Shown in pieces: positions 53,466-64,000 of a stretch of DNA of 64,000 bases; within the stretch, counting starts at the first letter, position 1; every line of letters begins with the position of its first letter. The notes beneath the pieces are model-generated. The model made no database searches. It was given only the letters and a program-made list of their open reading frames with translations, and had not been told where the DNA came from. The position numbers and the translations under genes were made by a program. Source of the DNA: Tolypocladium sp. Sup5 PDA-1 (Eukaryota; Ascomycota; Sordariomycetes; Hypocreales; Ophiocordycipitaceae); NCBI GenBank assembly GCA_000750105.3, contig JPHH03000026.1, positions 124,001 through 188,000 on the forward strand, in the 5' to 3' direction.

Positions 53466-55804
53466 ATGGATGGCACGCCAACTCCCTATATCTTACGGTC
53501 AGAACCGCCGCCACCGTCGCCGGCCCCTTGGCCGTCATCCTACCCGACCTATGAGTTCCGACCTAACGTACCTGTGCATCCCTTTCCGCCGAAGCGAGCG
53601 CCAGTGTCTCCGCCTGCCCCTTGCCGCCCTCGGCCCCAGCATCCTCCCGTTCGGCCCTATAGACGTCGTCAAAGCCACGGCTCCCCCTCGTCCGCCGCCC
53701 ACTCTGCCGCCCTTCCTGCTGCGGCCGGAAGCCAGCAAAGCGAAGCCGGCGCGGCCGCGCCTTGTCAGGGGTGCCATGTCGGACTCGCTCATTCAGAGAT
53801 TGATGCTGCCCGGCAGTCCTAGCGACATCAAGTAGGTGGACGAGGCGCTCCCGCTGGCTGTCTCGTTACAGCTGGGAGATAATGAGACGAGAGTTCGGTG
53901 CTGACGGCTGTGGATAGCTACTTCAACCTCCCCTCTCAGTCCTTCTCCACGTCGCCACTCTTCTACCTCACCTTTCCCACGCCTCCCCCCGACACCTCCG
54001 ACGCTACCAGGTTTAGCTGGCGAAGGATGATGGCCGACGACGGCGCGTCCTCGGCCTCGGCCCTGCTCGCTCACTCCCACCCGCTCCAGCAAAGCAGCGG
54101 CAGCGTCGCAAAGTCCTCTCCCCCCGGCTCCTCCTCCGCAACACCAACAGCATATCACCCGGCCGCGTCTCCGCCGCGCCCGTTCGGCGTCGACCCGCCT
54201 CGCCCGCCTCGCGATGGACTCGAGTAGGTCTGGTTTCCGGAGGGGTACTGGGCCGAGCGACGGCTCGTCGAGGGCGGCGTGCCGCGCCAAAAGAGCAACG
54301 CCAGCTCGCGCTTCTGGAAGTGGCGCTCGCGTTCGACAAAGTCGGCGAGCGAGACGGACCCCGCCGTGGCCTCGCTGCTGTCCTCGCCGTCGACGAGCGT
54401 GTCTGGCCCGCAGCAGCAGGCGGTGCGATCCTATGAGGCGCCGGCGAGCCCGTTTCTGTCCGAGTCGGCGCACGTGCTCTCGCTGCAGAACCCAACGAGT
54501 ATGGTGCTGCCGAGCGGGTCGAGCGAGAGCCTTGTCATGTCGCCCTGCTCGGACGAGGCCAAGGATGGGAACGTGGCAGAGGTCCGCTCTCAGGAGACTG
54601 TCGTCGAGGCCTCGTCCCCGAAAGCCGTCTCCACCGCGCCTGAGCACCTGTCCGCCAAGCGATGGTACGCCAAAGCCAAGAAGGAGCTCGAATCCAAGCT
54701 CAAGCCCAAGAGCCACAAAAGGGTAGCGACCCTGCCGAGTACCGCGTCCGGCGGTTGAATGTAATTGCGTGGCTCACGCGGATACAGAAACTGCGTGCTC
54801 AGAACGTCCACATGCCCACCGACGACGACGACGGCAACGACTCGGCTGATCCCATCATTGACGGCACACGCAGCTTCCTCTGGTCGCAAAACATCAGCAA
54901 GAGAGGTACCTGGTTCAAGGACGACGCCGGCACGTCCAAGGTCTCGCGGAAGCTGTTTGGCAGGGCGCCGTGGCACCGCAAGGGGTCCGATGGCTCGTTC
55001 AGCTCCGTGGGCAGCTCGGTCAGGGAGGTCCTCCGGGGTGGCACGCCGCCCGCCACGCCCATTTCCATGTATACTGCCATGGACTGTACGTTTCGAACAC
55101 TCATACTGTCGGTCCAGGCGCGCGCTGACGGTAGTATGCAGATAGCTTCAAGTCGGCAAACAGCCAGTTCCCCGGTGGAGTAAGCAGCCTCGCGTCTCCC
55201 GCGTCTCTCCCCCCCTGTGTGTCCTGATCCTCACAGCCGTCTCAAGGAAGCCGTGCGCGTCAGCACGCCGCCCCTCGACGAGGACACGGCCGACGGCAAG
55301 CCGCGCGGCTTCTTCACCTGCATGACGCCGCCGGCAGACGGGCCCGGTCCCGGCAACGGCAACGGCTACCACGCCAGAAACAGCGACAGCCGCGGCACCA
55401 GAACCAGCGACAGCCTCACGTCCACGCCGCCCACGCCCCCATCCGCCCGCCCCGCCTCCCGCCACGGGTACCGTAATCGCCGCACCAGCCTGTCCGCCCA
55501 GACGCGCGAGTGGTGGGAGCCCATGCCCCTGCGCACCAATCGCCGGGAGCCGCCCGCCGTCGCGCCCGGTGGCTTCAAGTTCGACGTGCCGGAGCACCTG
55601 CCCAGCAGCCCGTTGTGCCCTGCGAACTTCCGCCATGCAAGCGGCGGGACGGGGATGTGTGTGTACCATGGGCGGAGGAGGACCAAGGCGACGCTTAGGG
55701 ATGGGAGGAGCCGGGGAGAGAGCTCTGGCTCTGGCTCGGGCATGGGCCGGGGAGAGGATAAAGCCAAACAGAATAATCATAAAAGAATCATAAGTCGGGG
55801 ATAG
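53466..55804 (+). pseudogene. Uncharacterised Pro/Ser-rich protein gene with several reading-frame breaks
   Basis: Coding-quality sequence covers the interval, with introns at 53832-53917, 55086-55141 and 55180-55246. Readable parts are FRPNVPVHPFPPKRAPVSPP; LGPSILPFGPIDVVKATAPP; MSDSLIQRLMLPGSPSDI|NYFNLPSQSFSTSPLFYLTF; then VWFPEGYWAERRLVEGG, KRWYAKAKKELESKLKPKSH, AEYRVRRLNVIAWLTRIQKL, SRKLFGRAPWHRKGSDGSFS and FPGG|EAVRVSTPPLDEDT. Breaks: an in-frame TAG at 54226-54228 just before VWFPEG; a one-base loss at the AAAAGGG run (about 54716), after which the frame changes; and probably a third frame change near 53615. It is either a recent pseudogene or has sequencing errors in homopolymers. The family is unknown to me; helices in the middle may form a basic coiled coil. 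Confidence 0.6.
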
Positions 55805-56014
55805 CGCTACACGTTTGGTAGGGTATTGAACTAGATACCGAGAAAAGACATTTTACACACCATCGCTTCTCTATATGCCAAACAAGATATGCCCCCTTGC
55901 TGTAGGTATCATGGAAATAACATACTCCGTGCGTCCATCTGCGCCGTGGAGCCCCCCCCCCCCATGACAACTCTATACCCCTCTCGTATCAATGTCGGAG
56001 TGCCGTGCCACGTC

Positions 56015-58480
56015 TCAAACGTGAGAAGCACCCTTGTACTCTGTCGGCGCCTTCAACGGATCATAACTCGAGTGCGGTCTGTCGGAACCGCCGTACGCAA
56101 CCCCGATCTCTTCCGTCCGCTGCCCCTCGTATCGCCCCGCTCCAGTATCGTCGTCCGTCGCATGGGGGTATGGGGCCCGGCGCTGTGCCTCGGCGTCCAC
56201 GTCGCCGGGTCCGCCGGCAACTTTCCGGTCGTTGCTGGCCCAATCCCCCGTCGAGGTCAGGGGCACGGACACGGGGGCGTACGGCTGTCGACGGCGCTTG
56301 AAGAGGTGCGCGTTGCGCTTGATGCCCTCTCCGTTGATGTGGGTGATGATGAGGACAATGGTCCAGACAAAGGTGACGGTGGGCAAGACCCAGGACGTCT
56401 GCAGAAATTCGTAACACCTATCGGGATTAAACCAGAGCGTAGCGGTGAGGCCCAGGCCGAGAGCCAGGAGGAAGATGATGACGAGGCGGATGATTGGCCA
56501 GACCCTCAGCGGCGTGGTGCGTGCAACGAGAGAAAGGATAATCATGAAAAAGAGGGCGCACCCGGAGGCGACGTAGCCGTATGCAAACTGCGCCGTGTTA
56601 GCACCAACTCCGCCTCACGAGTCGCCGACAGTCCGGATAAAGCATACCACCAGTCTGTAGCGTTCCCACGTCTTGTCCTGGAGCTGACCTTGGAACCCTC
56701 CTCCCTTGATATCGTTGCTCGCCGTAGGATCCTTGGTAGTGATGTCGCTTTCGAGGTTGATGCCAAAGTTCGCAAACAGGGCATTGGCCATGGATGACAT
56801 GACAGCATTCAAGATATTGATGAAAACCTGTATCCCCTTGGAATCGTCATCGTCGAAGACCTTCTCGTCCTCAGTCTTGAAGTACTTGACGAGGTCGGGC
56901 CAGAAGTCGTCGGGAATCTGCGTGAAATTGGCGATTGCATCGTTGACGGTATCAAAAGTGCTGTGGACTTTAGGGGGGTAGAGCTCGAAGAAGGCCTTGA
57001 CGGTTTGGTTGAACTTGTCCTGAATCTCCTTGCTCGTGGCATTAGCGACCGATTCGACGTCTCCTTGGTTTATACCTATCGTGATACGACTGAGCACATC
57101 AACGATCTTGGACCAGATGAGGTACTGGGTAAAGCCCTGCATGAACAAGACGAGGGAGAGGTGGAACGGCAAATGGATGCTCGTCCACAGCTGCTGCCGC
57201 CAGGCGGGGAGGTAGAAGGAGGACCTCAGCCAGTCGAAGTAAATCAAGAAGACGAAGTAGATTGTCGCGGCCGCGGCCGTTACGAGGCCGATTGTCACGG
57301 CGTCTACGGTACGATAGTCATGGTCAGCCTTGTCACTGGCAGGCGGAGGCGAGCGGCAGGCCACTTACTCCAGGCGTCTGGCGTCTTGACAATGGTCACA
57401 ACTTCCTTTGCAACCTGGACGATGCCATCGCCAAGCATCATGACTGTCAGGAGAGTCATGCGCTTCATCAGGTGCGTCTTGGTCAAGCTGAGGACTGGCG
57501 AAAAGTTGGACAAGAGGATGGTGAGAATGCCCTCGGCGCCTGAAATGAAGTACCACGTCATAAAAACACGGCTTCTTTCACGCTGGAAGCGAAAGGTGAT
57601 GCCGAGGTAGATCAGTGAAGCGACGACGTGGACAGCGGTCTGGAGGTAGAGGGGCAGGCGGGCCTTTTTGAACTTTCTGACATGCCACAGCGTGGTCGCG
57701 TACTCGACGGCTAGGCAAGCGCGTGAGATGGCGAGGATAAGCGCTGCAGCTGTCAGTTCAACGTAGTCTGGAGGTTAACGATGCCGGGATTGTACGCACA
57801 CATGGACCTCATGGTTGCCATATGCTGGTTAGTCGGGTCGAATTTCGGGGCCACCACTGCGAAGCCGACCAGCACGCCAAGCTGGATGGCTCTCGTCACG
57901 CGGGCTTCATTATTCGTCAGTCAAGGGCATCCGCTGGCCTTGAGATGGAAAGCCTCACCGAAGATGCTGTCTGTAACAAAGCGAACGTCGTAGAGTGTCA
58001 CCAGGAACCAGGTCAACCACAGCAAGCTTAGGCACGGGAAAGTCAGTAAGAGTCTCGCAAAGATGGCGGCAGCCTCAGCAATCGACGGCTGGAGGGGCAA
58101 GCCCTACCAAAAGTAACCAACATAGGCCTTGAACCGGGCGTGGTTGGTGACTTCTTGGTTCTCGGAGAAGACATTGTAGTTGGCTGCGAAGAAGAGGTCG
58201 AAGAAGAGCTCCAAGAGGGTTGGCTCCTCGTGCTGCGGGCGTACACGGTCAGTAAGAAGCAGCTTGTCGAATGGCCATCGCGCAATGGGCTGGAGTGACG
58301 AACCCGCGCAAATTGGGGCAGATCATCGTCGTGGTCGTCACCATGTTTGAACTCGTGGTTCTCGTCCGGAGAATGAGCCGGGCTCCGGTCCTTGTCGCCG
58401 CCACCAGGGCCGACAAGGGGGCTCTTGAAAATCCGGAGCTTGTCGGGCAGGTGCAGGTGGTGGTGGTGGTGGTCCGGCAT
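56015..58480 (-). CDS. LtrA-family (low temperature requirement A) multi-pass membrane protein, 692 aa
   Basis: Seven exons: 58480-58304, 58232-58108, 58026-57959, 57904-57800, 57743-57369, 57303-56648 and 56587-56015. After a His-rich cytosolic N-tail (HHHHHLHLPDKL) comes EEPTLLELFFDLFFAANYNV, the LtrA hallmark (E-L-F-F-D-L-x-F). Hydrophobic helices follow: FCLLWLTWFLVTLYDVRFVT, RAIQLGVLVGFAVVAP, MTWYFISGAEGILTILLSNF, NAVTIGLVTAAAATIYFVFL, FAYGYVASGCALFFMIILSL and WPIIRLVIIFLLALGLGLTA. LtrA proteins are widespread in bacteria and fungi; their function is not settled. About 200 residues between helices (KDKFNQTVKAFFELYPP and neighbours) are an insert seen in fungal versions. The tail is Arg/Pro-rich and cytosolic. 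Confidence 0.85.
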
Positions 58481-58656
58481 AGTGCTAGCTGTTGCGAATT
58501 ACCGTTGTCGCCGCAGTCGAGCCGACCCGAGAGGCACCGCTAGGGCTGAGGGGAACGACGTTATTATCATGAATTTGCTTAACGACATCGTCATGGTTGG
58601 AGGGGAGCCCGAAGACTTCTTATGAACCCAAATGCTGGGACACAATGGGGCATTGG

Positions 58657-58685
58657 TACGGATACTCCGTACGGACTAGTCCGTA
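58657..58685. repeat. Palindromic word cluster
   Basis: Overlapping copies of TACGGA, TACTCCGTA, TCCGTACGGA and ACTAGTCCGTA form an imperfect inverted array. Confidence 0.75.
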
Positions 58686-59490
58686 AAGACGGTCGAGAAT
58701 CATGCCCCAGCAGAACCGCAGCTGCTAATCCGTAGTCGGAACCCTGCCCAGACAGCAAACGAGAACGGGTGCGTGCGTGTGTTGGCCCCACCGACGGACC
58801 GGCCGAGAGGGTGCCAGTGGCTGTAGTCCATACTCGTAGTGTCATTGGCGATATGGCAGTTCCTGAGAGGTACGGAAGACGGCTCGGGGCAAGCCATAGA
58901 TGCCTGGCGGCGGCTGGATCGAGCTGTCTTGTACCACCGAGTACGTAAGAGTCGGCACGTCATCTTGGCAGACATGAGACGCCAGCAAAGTCGAGGTATC
59001 CGTGCTTTGTACTTGATCGTTGAAGATTCGGAACTGAGCGGCCAAAATGCAGGCAGGGTCGGATCCCTGCCCACCCCATCACTGGCCTCCATGATCCTCG
59101 TGGATAGCCACAGGGCTGAACAAGAGTCCTTGGAGATGACTCGATTAGGGAACACGCCCGCATCGCCCCCAGCGCTGCCGGCGACCCGAGGGTCGGGGAA
59201 GGCTCATCCACAAGACTGACGATGATGCATCAAGGCCGAGGCCGCTCTGGCGTGGCACAGCAACTGCATTGGTATTGGATTCTTGGTATCGCACTCGGCC
59301 GCTCCGCTGCGCTGGTGATGGATTCATTGGACTGTCTCCCCTCGTCAGAGGCGTTGAACGCGTGCCAGTGCTAACGATGCGACGATGCTCGAGACGCAAT
59401 TCCAACGCCACCCCTGGCTCTGAGACGGACCGCAGCCAATGCCGAAACGAGGGCGCCACGACGTCCTGGACAAGAAAAATGAGCCCGCTG

Positions 59491-59512
59491 TAGTCCGTAG
59501 TCCGTAGTCCGT
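59491..59512. repeat. TAGTCCG tandem repeat, three units
   Basis: Three head-to-tail copies of the 7-base unit, followed by related TTGTCCGTAG and GTAGTCTGTAG words to about 59575. Confidence 0.8.
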
Positions 59513-60258
59513 AAGCACGGCCGCACCCGGCGCCGCTCGGCCGTTGTCCGTAGATTGCGCTTGTAGTCTGTAGCTATCCTCGCAGCGCATATTCGCACGA
59601 GTTAATTACTCGGTACTGTGGGAACCGCGCAAAGTCAAAGCCAAACGCCGAGTAAACCTTGACGGCGGTCGCTGCATGAAAGCAGCCCATCGTGGGGCAG
59701 TTGGGAAACGATAATTTCGAAGGATCTCACCCACAAGGACTAGATCGGGCTCATGGGCTCCTCTCTGGCAGGGCTGTGCTCGTGGAGGATGATTGTGCGA
59801 CGACGATTCGCACGACTGAGGGATGGGTTCGAGGCTGTGCCCCTTCCCTGTACGAGTACGAGTACATGCCGAGTTTGCTGTTCGGCATCGCGGGCTCCTC
59901 GAGCAGGAGGCGACGCATTGGCCAGGATGGCCTTTCCCCTGTGGCGCACTGTGGCTCAGGCCGGCGCCCCTGCTAGTGCGGGATGGCAGCTCTGTGCTGT
60001 AACGTGCCTGCCCCGGGCCGGAGGTGGCTGGCGGCGCGTTAAATTAAACGCGTCTAATACGCGCCACGCCGTGAAATTTCCGTCCCTGATGACCGCATTG
60101 GCTCGACGTCTGGTGGCGTGCAACTCCAGTATCCGTATCCGTATAATGCAACGGCATTGCTGTCCAACTGCCGTCGATTGCCTCGCATTTGCAACCGCCT
60201 GAAGCTCCTCCTCTCCCTTCCTCTCCCCTGCCGCCTGCGCGCATCGCCGCTGCGCGGG

Positions 60259-62837
60259 ATGGCCATGGACCATGATGCTACGACGACGCCTACCAACCGA
60301 AAACGAATCCTCCCCCAGGCAGACCCCGAACCAGTCCCGACGCCGGCGTCCATCAAGCGACGCAAGCTAGACGATGCGGGTGCCGAGTCTCCGTCGACCC
60401 CAAAGGCATTAAACGCCATCGCCTCAGCAATCTCGGGCGTCTTTGGATACGTCCGCCAGCAGCCGAAGCCCGCAAATGGCGACACCGCTGCCACCCAGGT
60501 GCAGAGCCCGAATGGCCACGGTCTCGCTCCAAGGCCCCAACCGCAGGCTCCAATCTTCCCCAGCCCCAGCCCGCGGCCGGCTATAAAATTGGCGGCGCTC
60601 AGAGGGACGAAATGGGACAGAGGAGACCTCGGTGATGCCAAGATGGCAAAGAAGCCGGCGACGACGCCGAGACGAGCTTCGGCCAAGTCATCTCCGGCAT
60701 CGGGCAAGGGACGCGGTCGATCACAGAACGGCGGGCTGGACTCACCCTCGAAGGGGCGACCTGGCTCTCTGCTGAACGGCTTCACCACCGACGACGGCCC
60801 AGAATCCATGGACGAGCTTGCGGCAGTCGACCAGGGGCCCGACACACCGAGTCGCGGGCACGCAGCGCGAAACTCCCTGCTTGGATGTACCAGCAGGATT
60901 CCGGCGCCAAAGGGGATTCTCACGCCTACAAAGAGAAGAGGTCGCCCGCCGAAGAGCGTCACCTTCAATAGAGGGCTCAACGGTGAGGTGTACTTCGACG
61001 ACCTCCCGAAGACCCCCAGCGCCAAGAAATCACGGGCATCTAAAGCCAAGAGGGCCGCGGAGGAAGAGGACGACGACGAGATTCGGTGCGCCATATGCTC
61101 AAAGGCAGACTCTAAACCGCCAAACGAGATTATCCTGTGCGACAACTGCGATTTCGCCGTTCACCAAGAGTGCTACGAGGTGCCAGAGATTCCGGAAGGG
61201 GACTGGCTGTGCAAGTCTTGTGCGCAGGAGGACGTCCTCAAAACGCCGAGCAAACCGACAGATGCGCCCGGCGCCAACGCCACTCCTGCTGCCGAGGTAC
61301 CGGATATCCCCAACTTGAGCCAGCATTTGCGATCATTCCAACGGGTTCTCCTGGACCGATGCTCGGGTCGACGGCGTATACGGATATTTGGGCAGGAGGA
61401 AGCCTATGAAAAGGCACGACAGCTTGTGGAGCAGACGGTCGGGGCCGGAGAAGGCAACTCGATGCTCTTGATCGGGCCTAGGGGATGTGGCAAGACTACG
61501 GTAAGATGGCCGAGGACATTGCGCCCCAATACATTTCTGACGTTTCCTGCAGATGGTTGAAAATATCATTCTGGACCTGTCACAGGAGCACCGACACCTG
61601 TTCCACGTGGTCAGACTGAATGGCTTCATTCATACAGACGACAAGCTCGCGCTCAAGGAGATATGGCGGCAGCTGGGCAAGGAGATGGAGGTTGAGGACG
61701 ACCTTGTGAACAGGGTGAGCTACTCGGCGCGCCATGCATTGAGCAGCATGAGGGTTTCTAACACTTCTCCAGACCAACTACGCAGACACCATGGCATGTC
61801 TTTTAGCGTTGCTCTCGCATCCATCAGAAATCATGGCAACAGACGAAGGCGTGACCTCGCAGTCGGTCATCTTCATCATCGACGAGTTCGACATGTTTGC
61901 CGCGCATCCCCGACAGACCCTCCTGTATAACCTCTTTGACATTGCGCAATCCCGCAAGGCGCCCATCGCGGTGCTGGGGTGCACGACTCGCCTTGACGTT
62001 GTGGAAATGCTGGAGAAGCGGGTCAAGAGTCGATTCAGCCACCGATACGTCTATCTGTCGCCGCCGAGGGGACTTCCTGCATACTGGCAGATCTGCCGGC
62101 AAGGCTTGATGATTGATAAGACGGACGTGGAGAGGGAAGGGGTTGACGTGACGCTGGAAGGGTACGGAGAGTTTCACAAATATTGGACTCATAAGATTGA
62201 GGTAAGTCGGCAAGCCTTGGTGTACCAGATGAGGTATGTTGGCTCACGCTGTGCGATGCAGGAACTTTATAAGCAGAGGGCGTTCCAGAACCTGCTGCAG
62301 TACCATTTTTATACGACGAAATCGGCGTCGGCATACTTCACGGAATGGATACTACCGTTGTCGTCGCTCTCGGAACAGAACGTGACTCTGGATTGCCCGT
62401 CGGCTGGCTCAGAAGCCACGTCGCTGGCGCCTCCCGACTCGCCGCTGCACCTCCTGTCCACGCTGTCGGACCTGGATCTCGGGCTGCTCATCGCGGCAGC
62501 GCGGCTGGACATTATCGCGCACACGGACACGGTCAACTTCGCCATGGCGTACGACGAGTACAGCTCGCTGGTGGGCAGGCAGAGGGTGCAGTCGGCGACG
62601 TCGGGGATGCTGGCGGTGGGCGGCAGCGCTCGGGTCTGGAGCCGCGGCGTGGCGGGCATCGCGTGGGAGCGGCTCATCTCGCTGGGGATACTGGTACCGG
62701 CGGGCATCGGCGGCGGCAAGGCGCTGGGGCACGGCGGGCTGGACGGCAAGATGTGGAAGGTGGACGTGGCGCTGGAGGAGATTCCGATGGCGGCGAAGCT
62801 GGGCAACGCGCTGGCCAAGTGGTGTCGCGAGATATGA
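60259..62837 (+). CDS. ORC4: Origin recognition complex subunit 4 with N-terminal PHD finger, 802 aa
   Basis: Exons 60259-61500, 61553-61714, 61773-62201 and 62262-62837. Order of parts: a basic, Ser/Pro-rich N-tail (SPGK-like CDK sites such as SPSTPK); an AT-hook KRRGRPPKS near residue 225; a PHD finger beginning C277-x2-C280 (CAICSKADSKPPNEIILCDN then CDFAVHQECYEVP and WLCKSCAQ); then an AAA+ domain with Walker A GPRGCGKT at 406-413, Walker B FIIDEFD with D505-E506, and sensor regions IAVLGCTTRLDVVEMLEKRV and RFSHRYVYL. The C-terminal winged-helix domain ends AKLGNALAKWCREI. Orc4 binds origins within ORC in the nucleus. The intron 62202-62261 is stop-free and 3n; the first M (60259) follows an open frame without ATG. 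Confidence 0.93.
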
Positions 62838-63717
62838 TGCAGGTAGATATTGATGGTGTTTTGCTGCCATTGCAGGCAGGGTATACATGGATAGCGAACA
62901 TGGCTGCATTTGCGACAGGAGACGAAGCGCCAGCGGCTGAATAGTGGCTCAGCCTCTATGTACTGTATGAGATTCAAAATAGCAAAAAAGTAAGCATCTC
63001 ACATTACCTTATCCGTACTCCTCTGCTGCAATGTGCCGAATGATGTCGAGATGGAGGCTAGCGCCGCCCGGAAGTGTGGTGACTGGTCATGCCGCCTCGG
63101 CTAGTGGAGATTCCGCGCCAGCTTGGGCCAAGAATAGCAGCACACGCACGGCCGAGAGCCGCTGCGCCATGGCCATTGTTCGGATGCGATGCTACCCTAG
63201 ACCTCGGCAGTGCGCCAACTGCCGCAAACTGCCTCATGTTTGTCGCCGTGGGCATTGTTTCTAAGCTCTCGTGATTTACATTTTGTTATACATGGTTCTT
63301 AGTTTTGTTTGTTAGTTTGTTAGTTTGTTTATATTTGTTTGTTCCTGTGAGTTGGGATCCGTAGATGAGGTGGCGTGTACATCAAACACGGGGCGCGCGC
63401 TAAGCGCCTGGACACTCGAGAGGGAGGACCCGACATCGTGTGTGTGGTCTGGGCTGAGTCTCCAGTCCAACTTGAACTTGGAGGATACATATCCATCAAC
63501 GGCCCCCCGTCTGCTGACGGCGTCAGCGCAGGAAACGCCTCACGTCCCACGAACGGGCGGCCACGGCTCTGCCGACTTCATCTCATCGCACCCACTCTCA
63601 CTCTACCTCACCACCTCGCATCCCGGCGTCATCGTTTCATCGACACCAACAACCGTCTCCCGCCACCTCATACAACACAACACCACGCAGGATACTCCAT
63701 GCGAACATCGCATCACC
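62838..63717. other. Intergenic, no gene recognised
   Basis: Contains a T/G-rich simple repeat of TTTG/TTAG units at about 63297-63345. C-rich leader-like sequence precedes the gene at 63718. Confidence 0.45.
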
Positions 63718-64000
63718 ATGTCCAAGCGCACCGTCTTCACCACCATAACCCCCCTCCCCCCCGGCATCGCCCGCTCCGCCGCCATCGCCTTCCTCCACGA
63801 CCACCTCGAGATGATCGACCTCAACCCTCTCATCGTCGCCCGCGCCCGCATCCCCCCGCCCGCCAACGCCGCCCCCGAGGAGCGCGCCTGCACCTGGTAC
63901 CGCCTCACCGACAAGGTCTCCTACCTGCCGGGGGGCCTCGCCGCCAGCGACGTCAGCTACACGTGCGCCTTCCACGACCTGCCCGCGGGGCTGCAGACGC
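63718..64000 (+). CDS. DUF7053-type protein, 5' end only
   Basis: ATG in good context (CACCATGTCC) opens a frame that runs off the window after 94 codons: KRTVFTTITPLPPGIARSAA, IAFLHDHLEMIDLNPLIVAR, then CTWYRLTDKVSYLPGG and VSYTCAFHDLPAGLQT. The T-x-I-T-P-L-P start, the H-L-E-M-I-D-L-N-P helix and the W-Y-x-x-T-D-K-V strand fit the DUF7053 family of small Pezizomycotina proteins, which have a START/SRPBCC-like look and no known function. The remainder is outside the window. Confidence 0.72.
   Translation, partial: MSKRTVFTTITPLPPGIARSAAIAFLHDHLEMIDLNPLIVARARIPPPANAAPEERACTWYRLTDKVSYLPGGLAASDVSYTCAFHDLPAGLQT

Larger units (their letters stand above)
58481..60258. other. Divergent intergenic region (LtrA protein / ORC4)
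   Basis: No gene supported. It carries TCCGTACGGA at 58666-58675 inside an array of GTACGG/CCGTA words (58657-58685), and three tandem TAGTCCG units at 59491-59512. The ORC4 promoter is presumably at the right end. Confidence 0.5.

Noticed and set aside
1..64000. CRISPR arrays, rRNA operons, intact transposases or viral genes
   Set aside because: None seen on either strand; simple repeats present are micro- and minisatellites with no spacer pattern.

Overview
This is nuclear DNA from a filamentous ascomycete. The protein-coding genes carry several short introns (about 50-80 nt, GTRNGT donors, CTRAC-type branch points, YAG acceptors), the sequence is GC-rich, and the gene families are typical of Pezizomycotina: a FunK1 kinase, a cAMP-receptor-like GPCR, fungal LtrA and DUF7053 proteins, and a PHD-containing Orc4. 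The overall flavour suggests Sordariomycetes, probably Hypocreales; that placement is inference. I see no rRNA, tRNA, CRISPR array or intact transposon.

Layout. 1-8.9 kb is an accessory zone: the 3' end of a secreted FAD-linked oxidase, then about 3.3 kb holding fragments of at least six unrelated genes (SRPK-like kinase, FunK1 kinase, choline/amino-acid permease, NACHT-type STAND protein, ATO/GPR1 acetate transporter, ankyrin repeats), then an intact single-exon FAD monooxygenase and an F-box protein. 10.9-20.5 kb carries two MFS transporters and a GPCR, separated by long gene-free stretches. 25.2-35.5 kb is a housekeeping block: M3 oligopeptidase, myosin essential light chain, methyltransferase, CoA-binding protein and the chromosomal passenger protein Bir1. 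36.1-38.6 kb is a scrambled patch of coding-like pieces on both strands. 39.8-49.4 kb holds two cell-surface genes, a GPI-anchored mucin-like protein and a kelch membrane protein, separated by a 4.3 kb gap. 49.6-53.1 kb is a divergent HGH1/ENP1 pair (eEF2 folding and 40S ribosome biogenesis). A disrupted gene, an LtrA-family membrane protein, Orc4 with a PHD finger, and the start of a DUF7053 gene complete the window.

Most multi-exon models were joined by hand from splice signals. For each intact multi-exon model the summed exon lengths are a multiple of three, which supports them. I found no clear new multi-gene system. The best leads are a strongly over-represented intergenic palindrome (TCCGTACGGA / TACTCCGTA), a BIR2-ablating alternative acceptor in Bir1, a stop-free intron in the GPCR third intracellular loop, an apparent GT-GG intron, and the gene-fragment graveyard.
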